DNA from: a bacterium
GTDB taxonomy: Bacteria > Verrucomicrobiota > Verrucomicrobiia > Limisphaerales > RI-55
DNA: 64,000 nucleotides
Reading direction: 5' to 3'
Assembly (NCBI GenBank): GCA_016124235.1
Contig: WGOC01000013.1
Coordinates: 124,001-188,000 of the forward strand
Shown: positions 16,486 through 25,737 of the stretch, piece after piece
Numbering within the stretch: position 1 is the first letter of the stretch
How the letters are laid out: each line of letters starts with the position of its first letter
Notes under the pieces: model-generated
Told to the model about the DNA's origin: nothing
Database searches by the model: none
What the model saw: the letters and a program-made list of their open reading frames with translations, nothing else
Program-made: the position numbers and the translations under genes

Positions 16486-18660
16486 CTACAATTTGGCCAA
16501 TGCTTCCATCAGCCCACCGCGAAACACAGTCGTTACGACCGAATCGGGAATAATCATCGGTTCGGCATCCTTGGTGCCGGGATACACCAGAACGAGCGGC
16601 ACGCCGGCGCGACCGAATTTCTGAAGTTCGCGAGTTAACACTTCAGGAGTGTCGGTATAATCAGCATAAACCTGCACCGCATTCATTTCCTTGAGCTTGG
16701 TCTGAACCTCTGGATTCTCGATGGCCGGTTCGACGACTGCGTGACAGGTCAGGCACCAGTCGGCCGTGAAGTTGACCAACACCGGCCTCCCTTCCGCCTG
16801 CAATTTCGCAACGATGTCCGGCGTCCATCGTTTCCAGTGCACACCGTGAATCACCAGCTCGGAATCCGACGAATTCGCTTCCGCAATCTGCTCCGGCGCG
16901 CGCCACGACAGTTTCGCTTCCAAAACAAACGCGTAAGCCCCGGCGAGAATGACCAACGCCATGACCATCGCGGTGCCTTTGCGCGTGCGACCGCGTTGCA
17001 CAAACTCACCCCAGATCCATACGGACAAAGCAAGCAGCACAAGGAATAGACCCAGCCACAAGTAACCGCCGCGACCAAAACGCGGTGCCGCCAGCGAGAA
17101 CAACCAGACCGCGGTCGCGAGCATTGGAAATCCCATCGCGTTCTTGAACCGTTCCATCCACGCGCCTGGTTTGGGCAGGAATTTCAGCCAACGCGGTTCG
17201 AAGCTGAGCAGCACGTACGGAAACGCGAGGCCGGCACCAATGGTCAGAAAAAACACCACCACCATCCAGAGCGGTTGGCTCTCATTCAGCGCAAAGCCCA
17301 ACGCTGGGGCGAGAAACGGGGCGGTACACGGAGTCGCCAGAATGGTCGCCAGCACACCATTGAAGAACGCGCCAGACGCGCCTTCGCGTCCGGAAAGCTG
17401 CGAGGCGGCATTCATCACGCCCCCGCCCGCGTTGACTTCGAAAACACCAAACAAATTGAGCGCGACGAGCGTGACCAAAATCGTCATCAGCACGAGGAAT
17501 TGCGGACTTTGAAATTGCAATCCCCAGCCGGCGGCTTTGCCACCGAGTCGCACGCCGATGATCAAACCGGCCAGCACGAGAAAGGAGCAAAGGACGCCAA
17601 CCCCATAAACGATTCCAAGCATGCGCACGCGCCCGGGCGACTCCTTGCTCTGCTGCACGAAGCCGAGAATCTTCAACGCGATGACCGGCAACACACACGG
17701 CATGATGTTCAGGATCAACCCGCCAATGAATGCGAACAGCAGCGCTTTCCAGAAAGAAATGGGTTGGGCCGACACGATCGCTTTTGTGCTGGATGCGACG
17801 GTTGTGGTTGGCGTCGATGCGATTGCCGATCCGGCACCGATTTGCGCCACAAATTCGTACGCTGGAGGGGAAGCGCCCGTCGCGGCAACCAGGATGCCGG
17901 CGAGGGATTTCGGCCATGCGGAGTCGCCAAAGCGCAGAACGGTTTTGCGAATCGTCACTCGCCCTTCGCCGTCAGATTCCAGTTTGGTGGCGGCACCGAT
18001 TTCAACGGCCTTGTCGAAATACGGAAAATAGTCAGCGATCTCGACGCCGGCCGGCGGCTGCACACGAAGCACCAACGTGCGTTCGTCGTTGTCGGTTTCA
18101 CCTTCCCAGTCCGCGGACACCGCCACGGAATGGGAGGTCGCCGGTAAATGCTTTTGCCAAGTGTCGATGATCTCCGCGTCTGCCGAATTTCGCATGTCGT
18201 CACCGATCGATAGTTTCGCGGCGACGTTCGCGCTCCCTGGAATGCACGTTTTCTGACATTCCAACCAATCCACCTTCGCATGAATTTCGACCGTGCCCGG
18301 TTTTGCATCCGCCGCAACGGTCAACGGCACGCGCAGGACAACCGTGTCGCGAAAAATATAGGTAAAGAATCCCTCGGATTCGAACTTCTCAGGAACGGGC
18401 CACTGGATGGCTCCCGCAGTCACGCCGTCGGGCAAATCCCATTTGATCTCAGTGGCCTTGCCGGAGTCGCCCGGATTTCGCCAGTAAGTATGCCACCCCT
18501 CGGGCATTTGCAAACGGACGCCCGCCACAATCGTCTGGCCCGGTTTGGCGGCCTCGTGATCGAGCAATAGATCGACGCGGGTTTGCGTCGCCGCGGCAAA
18601 CGCATTCGTCCCGACGGCCAGTAGCGCGAGCAGAAAGATCTTCAACAAACGAACAGTCAC
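16486..18660 (-). CDS. dsbD: Thiol:disulfide interchange protein DsbD
   Basis: DsbD carries electrons from cytoplasmic thioredoxin across the inner membrane to periplasmic thiol proteins. The 724-residue protein (GTG start) has a signal peptide, a periplasmic N domain with C135 and C139 (LECQKTC), an eight-helix membrane domain with the electron-relay cysteines C322 (NIMPCVLPV) and C445 (LATPCTAPF), and a C-terminal thioredoxin domain with C636/C639 (ADWCLTCHA). All redox pairs are intact. Length is greater than in E. coli (about 565), mainly because of a larger N domain (DsbC/D N-terminal type). A TlpA-like gene lies 98 bases upstream on the same strand, a likely client. Confidence 0.94.
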   Translation of the reverse strand: MTVRLLKIFLLALLAVGTNAFAAATQTRVDLLLDHEAAKPGQTIVAGVRLQMPEGWHTYWRNPGDSGKATEIKWDLPDGVTAGAIQWPVPEKFESEGFFTYIFRDTVVLRVPLTVAADAKPGTVEIHAKVDWLECQKTCIPGSANVAAKLSIGDDMRNSADAEIIDTWQKHLPATSHSVAVSADWEGETDNDERTLVLRVQPPAGVEIADYFPYFDKAVEIGAATKLESDGEGRVTIRKTVLRFGDSAWPKSLAGILVAATGASPPAYEFVAQIGAGSAIASTPTTTVASSTKAIVSAQPISFWKALLFAFIGGLILNIMPCVLPVIALKILGFVQQSKESPGRVRMLGIVYGVGVLCSFLVLAGLIIGVRLGGKAAGWGLQFQSPQFLVLMTILVTLVALNLFGVFEVNAGGGVMNAASQLSGREGASGAFFNGVLATILATPCTAPFLAPALGFALNESQPLWMVVVFFLTIGAGLAFPYVLLSFEPRWLKFLPKPGAWMERFKNAMGFPMLATAVWLFSLAAPRFGRGGYLWLGLFLVLLALSVWIWGEFVQRGRTRKGTAMVMALVILAGAYAFVLEAKLSWRAPEQIAEANSSDSELVIHGVHWKRWTPDIVAKLQAEGRPVLVNFTADWCLTCHAVVEPAIENPEVQTKLKEMNAVQVYADYTDTPEVLTRELQKFGRAGVPLVLVYPGTKDAEPMIIPDSVVTTVFRGGLMEALAKL

Positions 18661-18758
18661 GGAAGTATTGATGCACGAACGCGGTATTTATTTGAAATAG
18701 AAATCGGCGGCATCAAAGGCACGTTGAAAATTGTCCACACCAGACGCGACCCGTCGCT

Positions 18759-19748
18759 CTACGGTTCGCTCAAGAGTTTCTCAATCTTTTCGGCTTCGCT
18801 CCATCGCGCATCGACATAGCGCAGGTTACCTCGTTTATCAACCAGCCACACGACTGGAATCCCGTCGATCCCGTACTCCGTTGCGAATCGGTTGGTCATG
18901 CCCGCCGGATCAAAATACTGGGGCCAGTCGATTTGTTGTTTTTGAATGAAGCGCTCCAGAGTTTGCTTATCCGTATCCATGCTGATGCCGATGAACTCCA
19001 CGCCTTTCGTTTGGTAGCGATCATAGAGCTTTTTTAAATCGGGCAAGTCAGTCACACAAGGCAGGCACGTCGTGGCCCAGAAATCGAGCAGCACGACTTT
19101 GCCTCGGAGATCTTTCAGCTCAATCGAGCGGCCATCCAAAGCTGTAAAACCGAATTCAATGGGATTGCCAATCTGCTTGAGCTTCGCCAATGCCTTTATG
19201 GCCATCGAACGGGCTGGCCCCGGCGTCGTCGGCGCACTTAACTCCTCATACAGGGCACATGCCTTCGCAAATGGCAGTGCTGCCGCCACGTGGCACAATA
19301 CCAAATTCAGTGAGAAGTCATTTGGGTTCGTTTTCAAATACTCCCGGACGACGGATTCCACATCGGCGGCTCTCGCTTTGGGAACCGGCAGCCCGGGAGG
19401 ACCGAATGTGCCGGACAGAGTCTGAACGATCAAACTACGCACTTCATCGCCGCGCTGGCTGTTCGGATAAAGCCTTTCAAACGCCTTTCCTTCGTCTATG
19501 ACCGTGATCGCCGCTGCTGTAATTGACTCAACCAGCTGCGCGACTTCCTCATGTGTCGGCGGGCTTGAGTGTTTATTCTTCCACTCCTTCTTTGCTGCCT
19601 GGACATCCGCCGCGTGAGCCCATTGTTTGAGATTGGCAAACGCCGATTGTTCGTCGCCGGCCAGGGCACTCGAATTCCATAAGATCAGACATCCAAACAG
19701 GAAGGCCGCTGCGTCTTTGGCGAAATGGGATAATGAAAAGAGACTCAT
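18759..19748 (-). CDS. TlpA-like periplasmic thiol-disulfide protein
   Basis: The 329-residue exported protein has a signal peptide (FLFGCLILWNSSALA), a helical N-terminal half of about 180 residues without a recognised family, and a C-terminal AhpC-TSA/TlpA domain from about 195. The redox motif is FWATTCLPCVTDLP with C228 and C231, and the cis-Pro segment is DGIPVVWLVDKRG. TlpA/ResA-type proteins reduce cysteines of exported targets such as apocytochromes or copper proteins, which suits a genome region with several cytochrome genes. It is preceded by a terminator-bearing PQQ-propeller gene, so it probably has its own promoter, and it may be reduced by the adjacent DsbD. Confidence 0.88.
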   Translation of the reverse strand: MSLFSLSHFAKDAAAFLFGCLILWNSSALAGDEQSAFANLKQWAHAADVQAAKKEWKNKHSSPPTHEEVAQLVESITAAAITVIDEGKAFERLYPNSQRGDEVRSLIVQTLSGTFGPPGLPVPKARAADVESVVREYLKTNPNDFSLNLVLCHVAAALPFAKACALYEELSAPTTPGPARSMAIKALAKLKQIGNPIEFGFTALDGRSIELKDLRGKVVLLDFWATTCLPCVTDLPDLKKLYDRYQTKGVEFIGISMDTDKQTLERFIQKQQIDWPQYFDPAGMTNRFATEYGIDGIPVVWLVDKRGNLRYVDARWSEAEKIEKLLSEP

Positions 19749-19835
19749 TGTATTTGAAAACGTCGAAACTGCATCACCTCAATTTTGCACACTTCTTGGC
19801 AGAAGACGCTCACGGAGCGATTCCTCAAAGTCAAC

Positions 19836-19870
19836 CAAAAGCAAGGTGAGCCGCAGGGGCCTCACCTTGC
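19836..19870 (-). terminator. Intrinsic terminator of PQQ-propeller gene
   Basis: On the minus strand GCAAGGTGAG, a 10-base loop and CTCACCTTGC are followed directly by TTTTGG. The 5' arm overlaps the last codons and stop codon of the PQQ-propeller gene, an economical arrangement. The stem is 10 perfect base pairs. The shape and T tract fit a factor-independent terminator acting on leftward transcription. Confidence 0.8.
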
Positions 19871-21211
19871 CACATCCAGACACACCAGCTGGCTCTCATT
19901 CCGCAAATACAATCGCTTGTTTGAAAGAACCGGTGCGGCCCAGCATGGATAGCCAAAATCCGGAACCTGCCAGCGTGAGACTTCCTCGATCTGTTTGGGA
20001 TTGGGCTTGAAGAGGCCCAGCATGCCGCCTTCGCCGATCACAAATAGTTTGCCCTCCGCCAGAATCGCCGAACCTCGGCCGAACACTTGAAGCTCGGTGC
20101 CGTGCGGCGGTCGTTTGTGCGCCATTTCATCCCGGCTCCACATCATTTCGCCCGTCTTGAAATTGACACAACGGAACATCGCGTCGGGTTCGTCGCGCCC
20201 GCTGAACGCATACAAATAATCGTCATTGAGAATCGGTGTATTCCAGTGCAGTTCCAGCACCGTGCTGCGCCACACCTGTTTGAATTTCATGTCCGGCGTC
20301 ATCTCCAGCAGCACCGATCCGATGTGATAATAGGCGGCTGAAATGAAAACGAAATTCCCCGAAACCACCGGGTTCATCGCGTTGACGGATTCATTGACGG
20401 TCGCGCGAAACCAGAAACTGTCGAACACCTTGCCGGTCGCCGCATCGAGTGCGACCAATCCCTGGCGCATGAGACACAATACGACGCGCTTCCCCTGGAT
20501 CGTTGCCGCCACCGGTGAGGAATAGCTGGCCTGTTTGTCCCAGGTTTTCCAAACCACCGTGCGTTCACCCGGCCAGCCGTACATCGGTTGCCCCGTCCAG
20601 TTTTCTGCACCGACACTTTCCCAAACCGTTTTGCCAGTCGTTGCATCAAATGCCACGACGCCGGAATTGGTCTGCGCGCCGACCATGGTGATCAGCAGAT
20701 TTCCATCGAGCAACGGCGTGCTGCCAACGCCGAAAAACGCCTCCGGCACGTTGAACTCTTTCGCCGTATCGCGCCGCCAAACGACACTCCCATCGGCGAG
20801 GTTCAAACAGGAAAGCAGACCTTCGGCGCCGAAAGTGTAACACCGATCGGACGTCAGCAGCGGCGTAGAACGCGGACCGTTGTTGTAGCCGTACGGGTCG
20901 ACGTAGCTTGAGGGATTACTCTGACGCCAAAGAGTCTTGCCCGTTGCTGGATCCAAGGCTTCGGTGATCTCCTCGTTTTTGATTCGGTGGTAGATTACCA
21001 ACTTGCCCTCGCGGATCGATGGCGCACCGTAACCGGGCCCAATTTCCTTCCGCCAGATGATCGGCAGTCCACTTGCGGGAATGGAATCGACAAGCCCGGT
21101 TTCGGTCGACGTGCTGTTGCTCTGCGGTCCGAGAAAATGTGGCCAGTCCGAGGCAAGAGCCGAACTGGCGGTTGCCGCGAGAAGAAACAACGTGGCCCGC
21201 AGAGTATTCAT
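19862..21211 (-). CDS. Secreted PQQ-type beta-propeller protein
   Basis: The protein is about 449 residues with start ATG 21211 (MNTLRATLFLLAATASSALA signal peptide); the track start 45 bases earlier is not needed. The mature protein begins DWPHFLGPQSNSTSTETG, the usual opening of PQQ-like WD40 proteins from Planctomycetes and Verrucomicrobia. Propeller blades recur as ALDPATGKTLWRQ, FDATTGKTVWES, VALDAATGKVFDSFW and GSAILAEGKLFVIGEGG. Cofactor ligands typical of true quinoprotein dehydrogenases are not apparent, so binding or scaffold functions are as likely as catalysis. The SMP-30 gene is 66 bases upstream on the same strand, making a probable two-gene operon. Confidence 0.82.
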   Translation of the reverse strand: MNTLRATLFLLAATASSALASDWPHFLGPQSNSTSTETGLVDSIPASGLPIIWRKEIGPGYGAPSIREGKLVIYHRIKNEEITEALDPATGKTLWRQSNPSSYVDPYGYNNGPRSTPLLTSDRCYTFGAEGLLSCLNLADGSVVWRRDTAKEFNVPEAFFGVGSTPLLDGNLLITMVGAQTNSGVVAFDATTGKTVWESVGAENWTGQPMYGWPGERTVVWKTWDKQASYSSPVAATIQGKRVVLCLMRQGLVALDAATGKVFDSFWFRATVNESVNAMNPVVSGNFVFISAAYYHIGSVLLEMTPDMKFKQVWRSTVLELHWNTPILNDDYLYAFSGRDEPDAMFRCVNFKTGEMMWSRDEMAHKRPPHGTELQVFGRGSAILAEGKLFVIGEGGMLGLFKPNPKQIEEVSRWQVPDFGYPCWAAPVLSNKRLYLRNESQLVCLDVAR

Positions 21212-21277
21212 AGCGTTAAGCGGAAGCACTCGGCGGGCAATTCGCCGACGGACCATGGCTTCCCACTGTCCGTCACA

Positions 21278-22366
21278 TCACGGATGGCTGTCAGTGAAGC
21301 CGGGGCCAACCCCGCGCACCAACGTCTGAATGCGGCAGAGATAGGAATGCGATGTCAGATAAAGCACGGTGCCGTTATTGCCCCAAGCGCAGTTGGCGAT
21401 GAGTTCGCCCGTCTTGATTGTTCCGAGATGTTTACCTTCCGGGCTGATCACCAGCACGCCGCCGGGGCCGGTGGTCCAGACGTTTCCGCTTTTGTCGACT
21501 TTGAGTCCGTCCGGTGAACCCTGCGCTCCAGCTTTGGCCAGCGGCGCGGCATCAAAGAAGATCCTTCGAGTGTTGATGTCCAACGTGCCGTCGGCTTTGA
21601 CGTTGTACGCCATTACCACGGGTTTGTCGGGGTCGGAAACGGCAATGTAGAGGGTCTTTTCGTCCGGCGAAAAGGCAATGCCGTTCGGGTAGGTCAGCTC
21701 ACTTTCCAACAGCGTGACATTGCCTTTCTTGTCGACCCGGTAAACGCCGTTGAACGGAATTTCCTTTTGCGGTGAGGCGTTGCCACCCTTCAAGCCATAA
21801 GGCGGGTCGGTGAAATACAGGTCGCCATTGGAACGATAAACCAGATCATTCGGGCTGTTGAACCGGTTCCATTTGTAATATTGGGCGATCGTTTCAAACG
21901 AGCCGTCGGGATTGAGCCGGGCGATCCGGCGATCACCATGTTGGGCCAGCACGAGGCGGCCCTGACTATCAATCGTCAGGCCATTGGAGCCTTCGCCCGG
22001 GGTGGGGCCCGTGTTACCGCTCGGTTTCAAATAAGTGTAAAGATCGTGCGTTTGATCCCATTCGTAGATGGTGTTTTCCGGCACGTCAGAAAACAGGATC
22101 GAGTGGCGCCGCCACGCCCAAACCGGCCCCTCCGACCAGGTGAATCCTTTGGCAAGCAGCTCAATCTTCGTGCCTGGGGCGATCAATTTGTCGAGCGCTC
22201 CGTCCAGCCGTTCCACTTCGCCGATGGTCGGGAAAGTGCGGTCCACATACGCCCCGTCCGGAGTCTTCGGCAGGTTCCAGATTTTGTCGGCGGCGGTCCC
22301 GGAAACTCCCGAAACCAGGAGGGAAAGGAGTGTCAACGAAGATACACAGGCAAAGGTTTGCTTCAT
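21278..22366 (-). CDS. Secreted SMP-30/gluconolactonase-like hydrolase
   Basis: This 362-residue protein has a signal peptide (SLTLLSLLVSGVSGTA) and a six-bladed SMP-30/gluconolactonase propeller. Family motifs include TWSEGPVWAW near the N side, which bears the metal-binding glutamate, then GSNGLTIDSQGRLVLAQHGD, FNSPNDLVYRSNGDLYFTDP with the ligand Asn, LTYPNGIAFSPDEKTLY and GSPDGLKVDKSGNVWTTGPG. These enzymes open sugar lactones with a divalent metal. Export suggests it acts on lactones in the periplasm. It is the first gene of the pair with the PQQ propeller and is divergent from a DUF1080 gene, so the 242-base gap between them should hold both promoters. Confidence 0.88.
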   Translation of the reverse strand: MKQTFACVSSLTLLSLLVSGVSGTAADKIWNLPKTPDGAYVDRTFPTIGEVERLDGALDKLIAPGTKIELLAKGFTWSEGPVWAWRRHSILFSDVPENTIYEWDQTHDLYTYLKPSGNTGPTPGEGSNGLTIDSQGRLVLAQHGDRRIARLNPDGSFETIAQYYKWNRFNSPNDLVYRSNGDLYFTDPPYGLKGGNASPQKEIPFNGVYRVDKKGNVTLLESELTYPNGIAFSPDEKTLYIAVSDPDKPVVMAYNVKADGTLDINTRRIFFDAAPLAKAGAQGSPDGLKVDKSGNVWTTGPGGVLVISPEGKHLGTIKTGELIANCAWGNNGTVLYLTSHSYLCRIQTLVRGVGPGFTDSHP

Positions 22367-22608
22367 AGGGATCGTGGATTTTTGGAGAGAATTAACGCAA
22401 CTGGTTGATGGTTCAAGCCAAAGGTTGCCTCAATCCAGCACCGACCACGACCATCAACGCAATCGCAAACCGTCGATTTGTGTTTCCTGCCGTGCGGGTT
22501 CGACCCATCGCCGATTCATCCCGACCGTTCCAATCCGCGATGTTGATCTGGCGACAAATCTGGCGTTACGTTTGGGTCATTCGATTTTCCAAGAACCATC
22601 TGACTGTT

Positions 22609-23622
22609 ATGCGCAAAACCATTTCAACGTTCCCTTTTCAATCCGCCTCGCGAGCTGGATCGCGCAGGATCAGCGTCGCCTTTTCACTGCTATTGGCCGG
22701 CGTATTCTCAGCATCGGCCGCCGACACGGATCCTTTCACGCTGCACAAATTGCCCCCAATCGGCGGCCGTTGGGACCTGCAGGTCCACGACGGCAACCAG
22801 ACGTATCCTTCCTGGCTCGAAGTCAAGCAGTCGGGATTTCGCACACTCGTCGGCACCTACGTCGGCCAATTCGGCAGTGCGCGACCGATCGCGGAAATCC
22901 ACTACAATCCGAAGAACGACTCATTTCATTTCACAATCCCGCCGCAATGGGAACACCGGACATCGGAAATCACGTTTCACGGCAAGATCAACCGCGGCAA
23001 CATCGAAGGCGACACCACCAATGACGCGGGCAAAACCATTCATTGGGACGGTCATCGCGCGCCGTCACTCGACCGCGATAAAGTGCCCAACTGGGGACAG
23101 CCGGTTGAACTCTTCGACGGAACCGACCTGACCGGCTGGAAAGCACGAAATCCGGATGCCAGAAACGGCTGGCAAATCCGTGATGGTGTTTTGGTGAACG
23201 CCGAACCTGGCAACGACATCGTGACCGAAAAGACCTTCAACGACTTCAAACTGCACGCTGAATTTCGTTATCCGAAAGGGAGCAACAGCGGCATTTATCT
23301 GCGTGGCCGCTACGAAGTGCAAATCGAAGACGATTACGGTTTGGAACCCGAAAGCCATCACATCGGCGGAGTTTACGGGTTTCTCACGCCGCGCGTGAAT
23401 GCGGCCAAACCGGCCGGCGAATGGCAGACCATGGATATCACGCTCGTGGGACGCGTCGTCACGGTCGTCCTGAACGGCGAACCCATCATTGAACGCCAGG
23501 CGATTCCGGGAATTACCGGCGGCGCCCTGGACAGTGATGAAGAGAAGCCCGGTCCGATCCTCGTGCAAGGCGATCACGGTCAGGTGGAATTTCGCAAGCT
23601 GACGCTAACGCCGGAGGAGTAA
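22609..23622 (+). CDS. Secreted DUF1080 (3-keto-disaccharide hydrolase-like)
   Basis: The track begins at 22405, but those 68 codons lack protein character. The ATG at 22609 (MRKTISTFPFQSASRAGSRR) leads into a signal peptide ending SASAAD and gives 337 residues. An N-terminal beta domain (GGRWDLQVHDGNQTYPSWLE) is followed by a DUF1080 lectin-like domain from about residue 165: LFDGTDLTGWKARN, GWQIRDGVLVN, NDFKLHAEFRYPKGSNSGIY, YEVQIEDDYG and GEWQTMDITLVGR. Some DUF1080 members hydrolyse 3-keto-glycosides; here this is by family only. It is exported and divergent from the SMP-30/PQQ operon, suggesting related sugar metabolism. Confidence 0.87.
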   Translation: MRKTISTFPFQSASRAGSRRISVAFSLLLAGVFSASAADTDPFTLHKLPPIGGRWDLQVHDGNQTYPSWLEVKQSGFRTLVGTYVGQFGSARPIAEIHYNPKNDSFHFTIPPQWEHRTSEITFHGKINRGNIEGDTTNDAGKTIHWDGHRAPSLDRDKVPNWGQPVELFDGTDLTGWKARNPDARNGWQIRDGVLVNAEPGNDIVTEKTFNDFKLHAEFRYPKGSNSGIYLRGRYEVQIEDDYGLEPESHHIGGVYGFLTPRVNAAKPAGEWQTMDITLVGRVVTVVLNGEPIIERQAIPGITGGALDSDEEKPGPILVQGDHGQVEFRKLTLTPEE

Positions 23623-23751
23623 CGGCAGGGCATTTGCGGATATCAAACTTAGCCGACCGGTCGCGCTTTGCGCTCATCGAATCGCCGCCGAAAAAGGTAG
23701 AGCAACCAGCCATGAGTCAGTAGCGCTCGAGCTGGACAGTTCCAATCCGTA

Positions 23752-24156
23752 TTAATCGTCTATGTGCGACGCGATGACAGCGTCGTTCTTGAAGTGCACC
23801 GTCAGGCCGCCATCAGGCCAGTTCGCAAAACCGAATACGAATTGGAAGTCTTCATCCGTTTCCTTTGGATCAATTCCGATGATATCCAAAGACGCCTTAT
23901 CAACAGTTTGATCGCAGCTGACGATTTCGTCTTTAGCGGCAGCCAACGCGATAGCTACCAAGCTCTGGAGATTTTCTAAAACACGAGCAAAACTTGGCAA
24001 GAATGCGACATCAAAGCGCCGACCATAAACCATCAAAGTAAAGGCTCGATCTTCACCTTTACATTCACATATCCAAGCCACGTTTTCATCCCAAATGAAT
24101 TCACCAAAGTCGGTGAGGACGGATAGGCGGTTCTCCGGGTTCTTTTTCCAAAACAT
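23752..24156 (-). CDS. Hypothetical protein (134 aa)
   Basis: This is a small acidic cytoplasmic-looking protein beginning MFWKKNPENRLSVLTDFGEF. It has a beta-rich first half (FGEFIWDENVAWICECKGE), a helix (FARVLENLQSLVAIALAAAK), and a final strand pair (DFQFVFGFANWPDGGLTVHF). The overall pattern recalls small bacterial immunity-type or DUF2262-like domains, but I cannot place it. It has no signal peptide. It lies alone between a DUF1080 gene (convergent) and the sulfatase gene (same strand, upstream of it in sequence but read in parallel). Coding character is good; function is unknown. Confidence 0.6.
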   Translation of the reverse strand: MFWKKNPENRLSVLTDFGEFIWDENVAWICECKGEDRAFTLMVYGRRFDVAFLPSFARVLENLQSLVAIALAAAKDEIVSCDQTVDKASLDIIGIDPKETDEDFQFVFGFANWPDGGLTVHFKNDAVIASHIDD

Positions 24157-24215
24157 ATTCTCGTGGTGTTTGCGTTAAGCTGAAAACTCTTGAAACGGCC
24201 AAATCGGGCTATCGA

Positions 24216-25664
24216 TCAGTCCGACCACTTCTTACGCGTTCCCTTGACGGCCTTGCCACCCTGAACTGGTTTGGGGTGCATCTTTTCCAGAAGACCCCGC
24301 ATGCGCTTCACAGTGGCGGCATACTGCGGATCGTCCGCCAGATTATTGAGTTCCTCTGGATCGGCATCCTGGTTGTAAAGTTCTTCGCCCTGCTCGCCGT
24401 TGACCCATCGCGTGTACCGCCAGTGATCCGTTCGCACACTGTGGCCGGGGCCGGGTCCACGTTGGACCTGCGTAAATGCGGGATGATCCCATTCGGCCGC
24501 CGGGTTTTCGAGGAGCGGACGCAGACTGAAGCCCTCAAGATTCTTTGGAGGCGTCAATCCCGCCAAATCCGAAAGCGTGGGATACAGATCGACGAGTTCT
24601 GCCAAACGGGCTGTCGCTCGCCCGGCGTTTTTCGATCCCGGAGCCGCGACGATCATCGGCACGCGGGCCGCCTCTTCAAAGCAGCTTTGCTTGAACCACA
24701 AACCATGTTCGCCGAGGTGATATCCGTGGTCGCTCCAGAACACGATGATCGTGTTATCGCGCAGCCCGAGCCGTTCGACCGCGTCGAGTATCTTTCCGAT
24801 CTGCGCGTCCACAAATGAAATGGCGGCGTAGTAGGCGCGTTTACTTTCCCGGGCTTGATCCTTCGTCACTCCGAAGTATGGCCAGGGCCGCGTCGAAGCC
24901 AGCGCCAGCCTCGGATAGCGATTGGTTGTATCGGCCGCGAGTTCCGGCAGCTCGATCTGGTCCATCGGATACATGTCAAAATACTTCTTCGGCGTCACCC
25001 ACGGGCAGTGCGGTTTGTAAAATCCGGCCGCGATGAAGAACGGCTCGTCCTTGTGTTGCTCAAGCAGTTGGATCGCCCGCGCAGCCACCTTGCCGTCGGT
25101 GTGTTGGTCATCCGTTCCCGTCGCATCGGCCAGAAACGCCATTGCCGATCCAAGCCCGCGCTTCGGCGTGTAATTCATGATGTCCGGCTCGAGCGCGGTC
25201 TTGTCGCGCCCAGCGGGATTATAGCGCTCGGTCCAGGACTCGCGGTCATCGAGACCGTTGGTGCCGATGTCACCGGGATTGCCGTAGTGATACATCTTCC
25301 CAACGCGGGCGACGTAATAGCCATTGTTTTTGAAGAGCTGCGGCAGTGTTACCACGTCGGGCAGGCCCTGGCGGAAATGATATTGGAGATTGAAAACGCG
25401 CGTGGTGTCCGGCCGCAAACCGGTCAACAACGACGAACGGCTCGGACTGCAGAGCGGGAACTGGCAGTAGGCGTGTTCAAACCGCACACCCCACGAGGCG
25501 AGCCTGTCGATATTCGGCGATTTGACAAACGGATGACCGTAGCAGCCGAGATCGTTGTTCATGTCGTCCACGGCAATGAACAAGACATTCGGCCGGTTGG
25601 CGGCGCCAAAAGACGACACCACCAGGGAAAAGGTGAAACAGAGAATGGTAAGAAGAGCTTTCAT
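24216..25664 (-). CDS. Secreted sulfatase, iduronate-2-sulfatase-like
   Basis: This 482-residue exported enzyme has a signal peptide ending SSFGAA and starts at ATG 25664 (a GTG one codon earlier is the track start). The metal site is RPNVLFIAVDDMNNDLGCYG. The formylglycine motif is PLCSPSRSSLLTG, with the cysteine at residue 72 to be oxidised by a maturase. Later motifs include GYHLGEHGLWFKQSCFEEAA and EELYNQDADPEELNNLA. Overall layout matches choline-sulfatase/iduronate-2-sulfatase subfamilies. It would remove sulfate from polysaccharides outside the cytoplasm. The upstream gene is a DUF5009/HGSNAT-like acyltransferase (73 bases away, same strand), and the pairing suggests handling of sulfated amino-sugar polymers. 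Confidence 0.92.
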   Translation of the reverse strand: MKALLTILCFTFSLVVSSFGAANRPNVLFIAVDDMNNDLGCYGHPFVKSPNIDRLASWGVRFEHAYCQFPLCSPSRSSLLTGLRPDTTRVFNLQYHFRQGLPDVVTLPQLFKNNGYYVARVGKMYHYGNPGDIGTNGLDDRESWTERYNPAGRDKTALEPDIMNYTPKRGLGSAMAFLADATGTDDQHTDGKVAARAIQLLEQHKDEPFFIAAGFYKPHCPWVTPKKYFDMYPMDQIELPELAADTTNRYPRLALASTRPWPYFGVTKDQARESKRAYYAAISFVDAQIGKILDAVERLGLRDNTIIVFWSDHGYHLGEHGLWFKQSCFEEAARVPMIVAAPGSKNAGRATARLAELVDLYPTLSDLAGLTPPKNLEGFSLRPLLENPAAEWDHPAFTQVQRGPGPGHSVRTDHWRYTRWVNGEQGEELYNQDADPEELNNLADDPQYAATVKRMRGLLEKMHPKPVQGGKAVKGTRKKWSD

Positions 25665-25737
25665 CACGGGTATGCAAATGGGCTACCACGTCGACGAGCT
25701 TGATGAAAGCTACTTTGCTTGTTGCACCGCTACCAAC

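Noticed and set aside
22405-22608. First 68 codons of the DUF1080 track ORF
   Set aside because: No protein character, and a proper signal peptide begins at ATG 22609.
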